Assembly: GCA_946536225.1 (NCBI GenBank)
Contig: CAMNEE010000001.1
Location: 62,001 to 126,000 of the forward strand
Length of the DNA: 64,000 nucleotides
Source of the DNA: UBA6985 sp946536225
Lineage (GTDB): Bacteria; Bacillota_I; Bacilli_A; RF39; UBA660
Direction of reading: 5' to 3'
Position numbers and translations under genes: made by a program. Positions 1-7,977 of the stretch are shown in pieces (position 1 is the first letter of the stretch; each line of letters begins with the position of its first letter). The notes under the pieces are model-generated. The model saw only the letters and a program-made list of their open reading frames with translations. It was not told the origin of the DNA and did not search any database.

Positions 1-1
1 A

Positions 2-439
2 ATACAATATTTTTCATGTATTAAAGAATTAAATGTAGATAAGAATAAACTATATTTTTTACAAACAAAAGAATATGACAATGAAAATGATAATAGTAAT
101 GTCATTTATACAGAGCTAAATGGTTATAAATTTATGTTTATGGGAGATGCATCAACGTCTACTGAAAACGAAATAATGAATAAATATAATCTACCTGATA
201 TAGATGTATTAAAAGTGGGACATCATGGTTCGAATACAAGTAGTGGTAAAGCATTTATTAATGAAATAAATTCCAAATATTCTATTATTAGTGTTGGAAA
301 GAATAATAGGTATGGGCATCCAAATAAAGAGGTAATAGATAACTTAAAAAACTCAAAAATATATAGAACAGACAAGCAAGGAAGTATTATGTTTAAAATT
401 AAAAATAATAAATTAAAGATTGAGACTTGTAGTTCATAG
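2..439 (+). CDS. ComEC-like metallo-beta-lactamase domain protein, 3' part
   Basis: The reading frame is open from the window edge, so the gene starts upstream and only about 145 C-terminal residues are visible. They match the C-terminal half of the MBL-fold domain found in ComEC/Rec2 and related stand-alone hydrolases. The visible motifs are FMGDA, the metal-site motif DVLKVGHHGS, and the tail ISVGKNNRYGHPNKEV followed by IYRTDKQGSI. Family members are membrane-associated or cytoplasmic hydrolases, in ComEC probably acting on DNA. Whether this one has ComEC membrane segments cannot be told from here. The stop overlaps the Shine-Dalgarno of the following dinD gene. Its last ~150 bp recur five more times, degraded, across the next 6 kb. 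Confidence 0.8.
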   Translation: MQYFSCIKELNVDKNKLYFLQTKEYDNENDNSNVIYTELNGYKFMFMGDASTSTENEIMNKYNLPDIDVLKVGHHGSNTSSGKAFINEINSKYSIISVGKNNRYGHPNKEVIDNLKNSKIYRTDKQGSIMFKIKNNKLKIETCSS

Positions 440-455
440 AAGGGAGATTGATAAA

Positions 456-1289
456 ATGAATGATATAAAAGAATATACAGAAAAAGTTTTTGAAGATATT
501 ATACATATAGATGAATTTGGTAATGAATATTGGTACGCAAGAGAGTTGATGCCACTACTTGGATATAGTAAATGGGAAAGATTTTCTAATGCCATAGAAT
601 ATGCTAAGACATCATGTATTAAAAGTGGATATAATATTAATGACCATTTTCCCGAGGCTGGGAAAATGGTTCAAATAGGTTCAAAAACAAAGAGAAAATT
701 GTTAGATTATAAGTTATCAAGATATGCGTGTTATCTAATTGTACAAAATGGAGATTCCAGAAAAGAAGCAATAGCCTTGGGACAAACTTACTTTGCTATT
801 CAAACTAGAAAACAAGAAATCTCAGAAAAAGAGTACCATGAGCTAACTGAAGATGAGAAAAGATTTTATCAAAGAGATTTGACTAAAAAAGGAAACTATT
901 CTTTAAATATTGCTGCTAGAAATGCAGGTGTTAAAAACTTTGATAAATTTCATAATAGTGGATATAAAGGTCTATACAATGGAGAAACAGCAAATGATAT
1001 AGCTAAGAGAAAAAGGTTAAGATATAGGGAAGATATTTTAGATAATATGGGTAGTGAAGAATTAGGAGCAAATTTATTTAGAATTACTCAAACAGAAGCA
1101 GCATTAAGAGAAGACAATATTACAGGAGAAAATAATGCAAATAAAACACATTATAATATTGGTAAAAATATTAGAGAAACAATTAAAAAGAATCATAGAA
1201 CAATGCCTGAAAATTTGCCAACACCAGAGAAAAGTCTAAAAGAGTTAGAAAAAGAGAAAAAAGATTCAAATAAGCTACTTCAAGATTAA
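456..1289 (+). CDS. dinD: DNA-damage-inducible protein D (DinD) family
   Basis: This 277-residue protein has the DinD layout. An N-terminal BRO-N-like segment (IDEFGNEYWYARELMPLLGY) is followed by the hallmark block DYKLSRYACYLIVQNGD, then ALGQTYFAIQTRKQE. The C-terminal half contains GYKGLYNGETANDI, and the tail has MPENLPTPEKSLKELEK. In E. coli DinD is LexA-controlled and inhibits RecA filament function; in other bacteria the family is common in accessory and phage-defence contexts. ATG 456 is chosen over an in-frame TTG at 420 because a strong GGGAG lies 10 nt upstream, immediately after the MBL stop. It is the intact homologue of the broken gene at 1888-2712. Confidence 0.85.
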   Translation: MNDIKEYTEKVFEDIIHIDEFGNEYWYARELMPLLGYSKWERFSNAIEYAKTSCIKSGYNINDHFPEAGKMVQIGSKTKRKLLDYKLSRYACYLIVQNGDSRKEAIALGQTYFAIQTRKQEISEKEYHELTEDEKRFYQRDLTKKGNYSLNIAARNAGVKNFDKFHNSGYKGLYNGETANDIAKRKRLRYREDILDNMGSEELGANLFRITQTEAALREDNITGENNANKTHYNIGKNIRETIKKNHRTMPENLPTPEKSLKELEKEKKDSNKLLQD

Positions 1290-1303
1290 AAAGCGTTATG
1301 AAT

Positions 1304-1313
1304 GTGATATAAT
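1304..1313 (+). promoter_or_regulatory. extended -10 promoter of the 91-residue cargo gene
   Basis: TGTGATATAAT lies 25 nt before the next ATG, and no convincing -35 is seen. The same TGATATAAT-type element precedes the second gene of several cassettes here (2716, 4593, 8172), so these genes appear to carry their own promoters. Confidence 0.5.
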
Positions 1314-1337
1314 ATAATTTAATTGGAGGAATACTTA

Positions 1338-1613
1338 ATGAAAAAATATTTAGGAATTGTAAAGATATATGATGAACATATGAGTGGAGTAAATATTATA
1401 ATTAAATCAAGGACATATGATGATGAGACACTAATAAATGAATGGTTTAAATTATATCCGGGTTCTGAACATATTTTGTTAAAAAATACAAAAGAATTAG
1501 ATTCTATGTTTGAAATTTTTAAGGATATGACCCCATTAACTAATGAAGAAAAAAAAGAGATGGAAAAGGTTAAAGTATTATATAAAAGATTAATATCTGA
1601 AGAAGGTGATTAA
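1338..1613 (+). CDS. hypothetical 91-residue cargo protein
   Basis: This is a small soluble protein starting MKKYLGIVKIYDEHMSG and rich in Lys and Glu, with no recognised domain. ATG 1338 is used rather than the in-frame TTG 1323, because GGAGG lies at the right distance before 1338. It sits between dinD and a degraded MBL repeat and has its own -10 element. The position suggests a passenger gene of the cassette array; function unknown. It could be a DinD accessory or an unrelated passenger. Confidence 0.55.
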   Translation: MKKYLGIVKIYDEHMSGVNIIIKSRTYDDETLINEWFKLYPGSEHILLKNTKELDSMFEIFKDMTPLTNEEKKEMEKVKVLYKRLISEEGD

Positions 1614-1639
1614 TCTTTTTTCTTTGAAAAAATTGAATT

Positions 1640-1871
1640 GTATTCGACTTACTTTTTGACAATCACCGTACGGAAATAATGACTATATGGTAGCCATTAC
1701 ATATGTACTAACTACTTAATACCAGTTGGAAAGAACAATAGATATGGTCATCCAAATAAAGGAGTATTAGAAAACTTAAATGATTCAAAGATATATAGAA
1801 CAGACGAGGATGGCAGTATTATGTTTAAAATTAAAAATAATAAATTAAAAATAGAGACTTGTAGTCCGTAG
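1640..1871 (+). repeat. degraded MBL repeat copy 2
   Basis: Two pieces of an MBL gene are joined by an internal deletion. Positions 1640-1690 resemble the stretch for FDLL..THGDNDHM (the HxHxDH metal motif), now out of frame. Positions 1700-1871 match the 3' end of the gene at 2-439 from PVGKNNRYGHPNK to the stop, at high nucleotide identity. The copy ends with TAG followed by GGAAGGAG, which is the ribosome-binding site of the next gene, as in the intact copy. Confidence 0.8.
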
Positions 1872-1887
1872 GAAGGAGATTGATAAA

Positions 1888-2712
1888 ATGAATGAAATAA
1901 CAGAATATACTGAAAAAGTATTTGAAGATATTAAACATATAGATGAAAAAGATAATGAATATTGGTTAGCAAGAGAATTACAAAATGTGTTAGGATACAA
2001 TCAGTGGAGAAGTATAAATGATTTAATTGTAAGAGCTATATCAGCTTGTTAAGAAAGCAAATATAATATTGATGACCATTTTGCGTTGTACCGCAAAATG
2101 GTTGATATAGGATCTAACACAAAAAGAAATATTTTAGATTATAAACTATCTAGATACGCATGTTATTTAATTGTAATGAATGGAAATCCTCAAAAAGAAA
2201 TAATAGCTTTAGGTCAAACTTATTTCGCTATTCAAACAAGAAAACAAGAGTTATCTGAATTAGAATATAATAATTTAACAGAAGATGAAAAAAGATTATA
2301 TAGAAGAAATCAAGCAAGAAAAGGTAATTATAATCTAAATCAAACTGCAATTAATAGTGGAGTAAAAGATTTAGCTAGATTTCATAACGCAGGATACAAA
2401 GGACTTTATAATGGTGAAACAGCAGATGATATTTTTAAAAGAAAGAAATTAAGATATAGAGAAGATATATTAGATAATATGGGGAGTGAAGAACTAGCTG
2501 ATAATATATTCAGAATTGCTCAAACAGATGCTAAACTAAAAAGGGATAAAGTAGATAATGAATATACTGCAAATTTTGTTCATTATGAAGTTGGTAAAGA
2601 AGTAAGAAATAGTATTAAAAGATTAGGTGGTACTATGCCAGAGGATTTACCAACACCAGATAGAAGTTTAAAAGAGTTAGAAAAAGATAATAAGAAACTG
2701 AAAGATAAATAA
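1888..2712 (+). pseudogene. dinD: dinD, second copy with in-frame stop
   Basis: This is a DinD homologue of the gene at 456-1289, with the same start context (ATG 1888, strong SD) and the same block order. Codon 55 (2050-2052) is TAA, in ISAC-stop-ESKYNIDDHF, where the intact copy reads on. The remaining 220 codons are open and well conserved: DYKLSRYACYLIV, ALGQTYFAIQTRKQE, GYKGLYNGETADDI and LPTPDRSLKELEK. Reinitiation would lack the N-terminal DNA-binding-like segment. It is called a recent pseudogene; a sequencing error at one base cannot be excluded from here. Confidence 0.8.
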
Positions 2713-2715
2713 TGA

Positions 2716-2721
2716 TATAAT
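2716..2721 (+). promoter_or_regulatory. -10 element before the 181-residue cargo gene
   Basis: TATAAT in the context AATGATATAATAATT begins 25 nt before ATG 2741 and follows directly on the broken dinD stop. No clear -35 is visible. Confidence 0.45.
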
Positions 2722-2740
2722 AATTATAGGAGTTGATAGT

Positions 2741-3286
2741 ATGGTTGATTTTTTTAAGGAAGGAATTACTATTAAGAATTTTGATGGGACAGAAATTCCT
2801 AAAATAAAAATTATAAATGAAAGTGTATATAAAATTGTAGAAACTGATAAATCATCAGTTGGTAAATCAGGAATACCTTATATGGAGGCTATTGTAATAG
2901 AATATGCAAGAAGAAAGGGACTACCTTCACCAGAAGTGACAGATTTATTGTTTCAAAATGGCTGTTATATTTTTGCTACTAAATTATTAAATGGTTATGT
3001 AAATGCAAAAGAAGCAATTAAAAAGAATCCAGAAAAAGAAAATGAAATAATTGCTATGACCGAGATTTTAAAGGGAAAATATGCTTTATGTGGTTTAGAA
3101 AGAAAAATGGATTTAAAAGATATGCTTATAAAAATTGAGAATAATCAAGTTATTGATATGATTCCTGTTGATTTTGAAAGAATAAATTATAATGATAATA
3201 TAGATTGGAATGTAATATATCAAATATGTTCAGATTGGAGTATAACTTTACCAGAACAGTATATTAATATAGGTAGATTGTTATAA
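2741..3286 (+). CDS. hypothetical cargo protein, kinase-like fold suspected
   Basis: This 181-residue soluble protein starts MVDFFKEGITIKNFDG at ATG 2741, behind the SD TAGGAG. Parts read like the N-lobe and hinge of a phosphotransferase or protein-kinase-like fold: SVYKIVETDK, then a helix with EAIVIEYARRKGLPSPEV, then GCYIFATKLLNGY. A later MIPVDFERINYND could be a degraded metal site. No canonical HxD or DFG motif is present, so an active kinase is doubtful. A perfect hairpin terminator follows, then MBL repeat 3. Function unknown; the kinase resemblance is an impression only. Confidence 0.5.
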   Translation: MVDFFKEGITIKNFDGTEIPKIKIINESVYKIVETDKSSVGKSGIPYMEAIVIEYARRKGLPSPEVTDLLFQNGCYIFATKLLNGYVNAKEAIKKNPEKENEIIAMTEILKGKYALCGLERKMDLKDMLIKIENNQVIDMIPVDFERINYNDNIDWNVIYQICSDWSITLPEQYINIGRLL

Positions 3287-3292
3287 ATATAG

Positions 3293-3316
3293 GATTGCAA
3301 ATTGCAATCTTTTTTA
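3293..3316 (+). terminator. intrinsic terminator
   Basis: GATTGC and GCAATC arms flank a five-base loop and are followed by six T. It closes the dinD-pseudogene cassette, and MBL repeat 3 begins directly at the T tract. Confidence 0.75.
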
Positions 3317-3486
3317 TATGTACTAATCACTTGATACCAGTCGGAAAGAATAATCGTTATGGTCATCCAAATAAAGAAGTTTTAAATAATTTAAGAAATT
3401 CAAAGATTTATAGAACAGATGAGGATGGTAGTATTATGTTCAAGATAAAAAATAATAAATTTAAAATAGAGACTTGTAGCCCATAG
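3317..3486 (+). repeat. degraded MBL repeat copy 3
   Basis: This copy of the MBL 3' end reads CTNHLIPVGKNNRYGHPNKEV then IYRTDEDGSIMFKIKNN, and ends at TAG 3484-3486. There is no start codon with an SD, and the catalytic half is absent. As in copies 1 and 2, a ribosome-binding site (AAAGGAGG) lies directly after the stop and serves the next reading frame. Confidence 0.8.
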
Positions 3487-3497
3487 AAAGGAGGAAA

Positions 3498-3638
3498 ATG
3501 AATTATATTAATAAAAATATCAAGACTATTGAAGAAAATGAGACAGTTGGAATAATCATTTGCAAACAAGATAATGAATATGTAATTAAAAATTGTTATG
3601 ATGATAGGATAATTGTTGGACAATACGAATGTGTATGA
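3498..3638 (+). pseudogene. YhcG/DUF1016-type PDDEXK nuclease, C-terminal remnant
   Basis: A 46-residue frame starts MNYINKNIKTIEENETVGI and continues IIICKQDNEYVIKNC. It matches the end of the YhcG (DUF1016) nuclease family, where a strand reading '..PSIGIILC..' follows the PDDEXK core. The nuclease core is missing. The frame keeps an excellent SD (AAAGGAGG) supplied by the preceding repeat, so a short peptide could be made, but it is best read as the scar of a deleted nuclease gene. Confidence 0.55.
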
Positions 3639-3663
3639 TACAATATATTTAGAGGTAATGTGT

Positions 3664-4281
3664 ATGATAAATAAAAAAGAAATGAATCAAGACTTATTAA
3701 AAGAGTTTCTTATAACTCAATATGATGGTAATTTAGTTATTTCCGCCACTGATAATGCATATCATTTATTAGGACTTGATGAGAAAAAGAATACTTTGAA
3801 AAATGGAAAGATTGTAGATTCTATCCCTAATTGGTATTATATAGTTGCTTTTCTAAATTTTTTAAATAATAATTATTGTGTTGATGGTCTTGTTCGTGTG
3901 TCAAACGGCAATTCGCATGATGCATCTTTTGAGACAGAAGTGTATATATTTAATGATGGGGGATTTTTTAAAAATGAATTAAATAAATACAAGGATAGAG
4001 AACCATCTTTGTATGAGCATAAGCCGGTAATTATTAAATATAATAAATTAACTGATAATATAATTGAAGAATATGCAAATACATTTGATTTAACAGCTAA
4101 TGGTGAAGGGGAAAGGTTAATATATTGTTCATTTGCTGATGGATCAGCTAAATTTATTTATAAAATTGAAAGCTGTAGTTTATTAGGAACTGCAGCTGAT
4201 AAACAGTATAAATATGATAAAAACAATATACCAAATAATTATAATTTATGCCGAATATATTTAAAAAAATATATTGATTAA
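3664..4281 (+). CDS. hypothetical cargo protein, 205 residues
   Basis: This soluble acidic protein starts MINKKEMNQDLLKEFLIT. ATG 3664 is preferred to ATG 3658 because GAGGT at 3652-3656 is only one base from 3658 but well spaced from 3664. Features include NWYYIVAFLNFLNNNYCVDGLVRVSNG in the middle and an aromatic-rich C-terminus; no known domain was recognised. A perfect hairpin terminator follows. It shares the cassette with a YhcG remnant and is bounded by MBL repeats. Function unknown. Confidence 0.6.
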   Translation: MINKKEMNQDLLKEFLITQYDGNLVISATDNAYHLLGLDEKKNTLKNGKIVDSIPNWYYIVAFLNFLNNNYCVDGLVRVSNGNSHDASFETEVYIFNDGGFFKNELNKYKDREPSLYEHKPVIIKYNKLTDNIIEEYANTFDLTANGEGERLIYCSFADGSAKFIYKIESCSLLGTAADKQYKYDKNNIPNNYNLCRIYLKKYID

Positions 4282-4305
4282 GATCAGTATGATTAGTAAA
4301 TAATG

Positions 4306-4330
4306 AAACTACAGATATGTAGTTTTTTCT
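4306..4330 (+). terminator. intrinsic terminator
   Basis: AAACTACA and TGTAGTTT arms around GATA, then a T tract. It ends the cassette of the 205-residue gene. Confidence 0.75.
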
Positions 4331-4344
4331 TTTCTATAAATATT

Positions 4345-4576
4345 AAATTCGTATACATAAATATGTTTCACCGCATGGGGATAACGATCATATGATAGAC
4401 ATTTCATATGTATTAACTACTCAATACCAGTTGGCAAAAATAATAGATATGGGCATCCCAATAAGGAAGCATTAGATTTTTTAGAAAACTCAAAAATATA
4501 TAGAACAGACGAGGATGGAAGAATTGTGTTTAAAATCAAAAACAAGAAATTAAAGATAGAAACATGCTGCCCATAA
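4345..4576 (+). repeat. degraded MBL repeat copy 4
   Basis: Positions 4372-4392 still encode HGDNDHM, the MBL metal-binding motif, in a short frame. The sequence then jumps to the common 3' part (4405-4576: PVGKNNRYGHPNKEA, IYRTDEDGRIVFKIKNK, stop TAA). The same internal deletion is seen in copy 2, so the copies share an already deleted ancestor or recombine with one another. Unlike copies 1-3, no strong SD follows the stop. Confidence 0.8.
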
Positions 4577-4592
4577 GTTTATATTAATGTGA

Positions 4593-4598
4593 TATAAT
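4593..4598 (+). promoter_or_regulatory. -10 element before the nucleotidyltransferase-like gene
   Basis: TGTGATATAATG lies 18 nt before ATG 4616, leaving a very short leader that includes the SD AGGTGA. Confidence 0.45.
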
Positions 4599-4615
4599 GA
4601 AAATAGGTGATAGTT

Positions 4616-5236
4616 ATGTCAAGTTTAAATGAAATAAAGGCTGTTATAAAAAAGATTAGTGAAATTGGCAATCTCGGACAACATATGTGTTTTTTTGGTG
4701 GTTCAGTACCTTATATATATTATAATAAGGAATCAAATAGAGAACATTCTGACATAGATATATTAATAGATAAAGAATATATCGATGTTATTAGGCAATT
4801 AGCAAATCAAAATAATTTGTATATTCCTAAACTAGATTCTCTAAATTTAGATTTAGGAGATGACTATGGATTAAAAATATTTATTAATGGAGTATATGTT
4901 GAATTTGAACCAATGTATATTGATAATGGAATGCTAGTTAGGAAAAGCTTTAGTCCAAACAGAGAAATGGCTGGTTCAGAGATGATTCCTTTCGAAGAAT
5001 TAACAGATTTAATTGTTTCATTTGATATAGATGGAATTAAATCATATTGCGAAAGTCCAGAGTTAATCAAAGCAGCAAAAGAACAATATAAAAGAGAAAA
5101 AGACCTATTAGACATTAACTTTATAGATAGTCAAGGAATTGATATTGAAAAATATCATAGAGTTAAAAAGTCACTTGAACTTTCTGAAACCTCTATTACC
5201 AGTTATGAAGATTTAAGAAACAAAAAAACATTATAG
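4616..5236 (+). CDS. nucleotidyltransferase-like cargo protein
   Basis: This 206-residue protein shows the two signature pieces of the DNA-polymerase-beta-like nucleotidyltransferase fold: FFGGSVPYIYY (GGS helix) near residue 30, then HSDIDILID (DxD metal site) near residue 50. A third acidic residue may lie in VYVEFEPMY. The family includes aminoglycoside nucleotidyltransferases and the AbiEii/MenT toxin type; substrate cannot be told. ATG 4616 follows AGGTGA, with GTG 4607 as a poorer alternative. No antitoxin-like partner is adjacent. A hairpin terminator follows. Confidence 0.6.
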   Translation: MSSLNEIKAVIKKISEIGNLGQHMCFFGGSVPYIYYNKESNREHSDIDILIDKEYIDVIRQLANQNNLYIPKLDSLNLDLGDDYGLKIFINGVYVEFEPMYIDNGMLVRKSFSPNREMAGSEMIPFEELTDLIVSFDIDGIKSYCESPELIKAAKEQYKREKDLLDINFIDSQGIDIEKYHRVKKSLELSETSITSYEDLRNKKTL

Positions 5237-5243
5237 GAAATTT

Positions 5244-5264
5244 AGACCATATATGGTCTTTTTT
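5244..5264 (+). terminator. intrinsic terminator
   Basis: A perfect 16-bp palindrome (AGACCATATATGGTCT) followed by T residues closes the nucleotidyltransferase cassette. Confidence 0.75.
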
Positions 5265-5277
5265 AATATTTAATTAA

Positions 5278-5447
5278 TGTGTACTAACTACTCAATTCCA
5301 GTTGGTAAGAATAATAGGTATGGTCATCCAAATAAAGAAGTACTAGATAATTTAAAAGATTCGAAAATATACAGAACAGATCAAGATGGTAGTATTATTT
5401 TTAAAATAAAAAATAATAAATTAAAAATAGAAAATTGTAGTTCATAG
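5278..5447 (+). repeat. degraded MBL repeat copy 5
   Basis: The copy reads TNYSIPVGKNNRYGHPNKEV then IYRTDQDGSIIFKIKNN and stops at TAG 5445-5447. No upstream catalytic part is kept. The 84 bases between it and the next gene show nothing beyond AT-rich sequence and the SD AGGAGGA. Confidence 0.8.
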
Positions 5448-5531
5448 AAATGAAGATGATTAAAAATAATTAATTGACTTACTTGGAATCTGATGTTAAC
5501 ATAATTCTTATATTTTTAGGAGGAAGATATT

Positions 5532-5975
5532 ATGGAAAAAGTAACTAAGAGTTATGTTGAAAAAAGTTATAGAGGATTATTATTTAGTGAATCATCTATT
5601 ACAGAAGTTGATGAAAGAGATCCAATGAAAGTAGAAAATGATGGTTCTATGCAAGGATTCCGTTTTTTTGATATAGATTATATAATAGACGAACAAAAAA
5701 CTTATGATGGTGAAAGATCAAATTATTCTAGTTGGATTTACTTTGGAAAAAGATATAGTTTAGATGATATCAAATCTATATATGGATGTGATTCAAATTA
5801 TGAGATTCTAATTCGTAATATGGAATGGAATAATATTAATTATGTATGTCATACACAAGCTGGTTCTTTCCTACCATTGGAAGAAGAAGATATGACTTTT
5901 GAAGAATATATTGAAAAAAATAGTAAAGAAAATGAACCCATTAATCCTGCTTTATTATTGAATAAGAAAAAATAG
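5532..5975 (+). CDS. hypothetical cargo protein, 147 residues
   Basis: This acidic soluble protein starts MEKVTKSYVEKSYRG behind a consensus SD (AGGAGGA). It is rich in Asp, Glu and Tyr, with no membrane segment, signal peptide or recognised domain. Its C-terminus is polar (INPALLLNKKK). It is the sole gene of its cassette, bounded by MBL repeat 5 upstream and a terminator plus repeat 6 downstream. Function unknown. Confidence 0.6.
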   Translation: MEKVTKSYVEKSYRGLLFSESSITEVDERDPMKVENDGSMQGFRFFDIDYIIDEQKTYDGERSNYSSWIYFGKRYSLDDIKSIYGCDSNYEILIRNMEWNNINYVCHTQAGSFLPLEEEDMTFEEYIEKNSKENEPINPALLLNKKK

Positions 5976-5992
5976 TTGCTTTTAAATTTATT

Positions 5993-6014
5993 AAATGCCA
6001 ATTGGCATTTTTTT
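5993..6014 (+). terminator. intrinsic terminator
   Basis: AAATGCCA pairs with TGGCATTT, followed by T residues. MBL repeat 6 starts about 30 nt downstream. Confidence 0.75.
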
Positions 6015-6041
6015 CTTTGATAAATTTTGTTGTTAAGAGTA

Positions 6042-6199
6042 TATGTACTAACTATATTGTTTCAGTAGGTAAGAATAATAGGTATGGTCATCCGAATAAA
6101 GAAGTATTAGATATTTTGAAAGATTCTATAATTTATAGAACAGATCAAAATGGTAGTATAGAGTTTAAGATATGTAAAGCAGGCTTAAGAATCAAATAA
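6042..6199 (+). repeat. degraded MBL repeat copy 6
   Basis: The copy reads CTNYIVSVGKNNRYGHPNKEV then IYRTDQNGSIEFKI. Its last residues (CKAGLRIK) differ from the other copies, so the tail diverged or was exchanged. Stop TAA at 6197-6199. Confidence 0.75.
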
Positions 6200-6206
6200 A
6201 TAATGT

Positions 6207-6212
6207 TATAAT
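6207..6212 (+). promoter_or_regulatory. -10 element before the 571-residue cargo gene
   Basis: TATAAT in ATGTTATAATCTTA lies 20 nt before ATG 6232. No clear -35 is seen. Confidence 0.45.
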
Positions 6213-6231
6213 CTTATTAGGATGTGATGGT

Positions 6232-7947
6232 ATGGATGTTAATAATGTTATCAATTATTTAAATCTTAGTAATACAAAAGTTAAGGAAACATTAATAGAT
6301 GGTTTTATTAATGATACTACTATTAAATATTTTCCTCTTTATGTTTTGGAAACATTTGCAATAAATAAAGAAGCTCAATCTATAATAATGAGTTTAGATG
6401 AAATACATCTTAAACATCTTTCTAAAATAATAAAGTATGCAGAAAGTGTTAATCAAGATTGGATTCCTTTATGTGCAAGTTATTATCATTTTTTAAAGAA
6501 TAAAAGATATACTAATTTGGTAGATGAATTATGTAAAAATGAATTAGAACAATCTCAAATAGAAAATTTATTATTTGTAATATCCAATGGAGGAAATTAC
6601 TATGAAGTAAATTCTATTGAAGATTTATATAATATACCTGGTATTAGAAATGATAAGAATAATAAGAATAGCGAAACTATGGACCCTAATATATTATTAT
6701 TAAATAAATATGGAATATCATATGATAAAGCTTATAACATTTATTCTAGATATGGAAAAGATATAGAATCCCTTCCTGAATCTGATGAAAAAGAATTATT
6801 AATAGATATAAAAAATATTTTAGAAGGTAAAGGAACAAAAAAAACTGTTTTTGGTAATATTAAGTTTATTGTTAATATAGATTCAATATTAAGAAACTTT
6901 TATTCACAAATATACGATGAAAGTTTTTTAAAACCTAGTGATGATAAACAAATATCGGTAATTGATGGTATTAAAATATATAATGCTGGATTAGATTTCA
7001 ATATGTGTGTTTATTCTTATGGTATGGCTACTACATATGAAAAACCTGATGATTTTAAAAAAGCATGGAACCGTCCTAGTATATCTACTGATTATATGTG
7101 TAATTCTATTATTAGTAGTTCTAGTTTAAAAACGCATGTTAAACATTGCTTATTTGGATTTGATCATTTTGGTTCTAATAATTTATCTTTGTTGGGTTCA
7201 AATGATTTAGGTACTGGTGGAATATATAATGATATAAATATTACAAATCCATTTCATCAAAAAAAATTAATAGCTGATGTTGAATTTAGAACTCCCAAAG
7301 GATTAATTAATAATACACGTTTTACAAATAATGAAGTATATCGTTCAAGAAGAAGAGTGGTTAATGGTAAATTGGAGAGAATTAATCCAGATTATATTGT
7401 ATATTTGAAGATCAAAGAGAATATAAATGAAGATATAATTTGGTCAGAAAGTTTACAAGCTGCTAAAGACTTTAATATTCCAATTGTAGTTGTTGACTGT
7501 GAACAGTGTTTATTAAATAATATAGAAAAAGTTGAACAAAAGATTAATATATTCGAAAGTAGATATGATGATTCGAAAATACTAAAAAGTATTCTTGAAG
7601 ATATTTATACTATTAATAGTGGTTATTGGGATGTTGCTTCTAATTTACTTAATAACTATTTAGGTAGAGAAAGGATAATTTCATATTTAAGTAGAATCAT
7701 TACTCATATTGATGAAATTTCTACAAATGCTCCAAATACAGCACTTGAATGTATTAACATCGTAATAAATACTTTAAATGATGAATTTAATAAAGTGTTA
7801 AAATCTCCTTATTGGGTTGAGGTTGCAAGACAAAAAGGACATACTGTAGAAAAACCAGAAGAGATAATTAATATATTTTTAGATAAAAAAAGACAAATAG
7901 AAATGGCAAATGCTGATATTAAAAAAACTCACCAGACATTAGATTAA
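6232..7947 (+). CDS. large hypothetical cargo protein, possible effector
   Basis: This is the largest passenger of the array: 571 residues, no signal peptide, no membrane helix. The N-terminal third is helical. A segment NGGNYYEVNSIEDLYNIPGIR leads into KYGISYDKAYNIYSRYGKDI. The middle has Cys, His and Gly-rich stretches (FNMCVYSYGMATT, HCLFGFDHFGSNN). Near residue 400 there is NPDYIVYLKI then SLQAAKDFNIPIVVVDCEQC, a strand-helix-strand pattern that I associate loosely with toxin- or effector-like proteins of gut Firmicutes. No named domain is claimed. Conserved Cys/His would be compatible with a cysteine-hydrolase-type enzyme, which is untested. A terminator overlaps the stop. Confidence 0.6.
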   Translation: MDVNNVINYLNLSNTKVKETLIDGFINDTTIKYFPLYVLETFAINKEAQSIIMSLDEIHLKHLSKIIKYAESVNQDWIPLCASYYHFLKNKRYTNLVDELCKNELEQSQIENLLFVISNGGNYYEVNSIEDLYNIPGIRNDKNNKNSETMDPNILLLNKYGISYDKAYNIYSRYGKDIESLPESDEKELLIDIKNILEGKGTKKTVFGNIKFIVNIDSILRNFYSQIYDESFLKPSDDKQISVIDGIKIYNAGLDFNMCVYSYGMATTYEKPDDFKKAWNRPSISTDYMCNSIISSSSLKTHVKHCLFGFDHFGSNNLSLLGSNDLGTGGIYNDINITNPFHQKKLIADVEFRTPKGLINNTRFTNNEVYRSRRRVVNGKLERINPDYIVYLKIKENINEDIIWSESLQAAKDFNIPIVVVDCEQCLLNNIEKVEQKINIFESRYDDSKILKSILEDIYTINSGYWDVASNLLNNYLGRERIISYLSRIITHIDEISTNAPNTALECINIVINTLNDEFNKVLKSPYWVEVARQKGHTVEKPEEIINIFLDKKRQIEMANADIKKTHQTLD

Positions 7948-7970
7948 GGTTACGTTATGTAATCTTTTTT
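7947..7970 (+). terminator. intrinsic terminator
   Basis: AGGTTAC and GTAATCT arms (one G-T pair) followed by six T, overlapping the stop of the 571-residue gene. Confidence 0.65.
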
Positions 7971-7977
7971 CTTTACT

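Noticed and set aside
3295..3486. 63-residue frame as a real small protein
   Set aside because: It is the tail of an MBL gene, without its own SD, and the same fragment recurs in several degraded copies.
3408..3623. Minus-strand frames opposite coding genes (for example here, 4864-5115, 10686-11168, 45274-45567)
   Set aside because: They mirror the codon structure of real plus-strand genes, have no SD, and encode low-complexity or implausible proteins.
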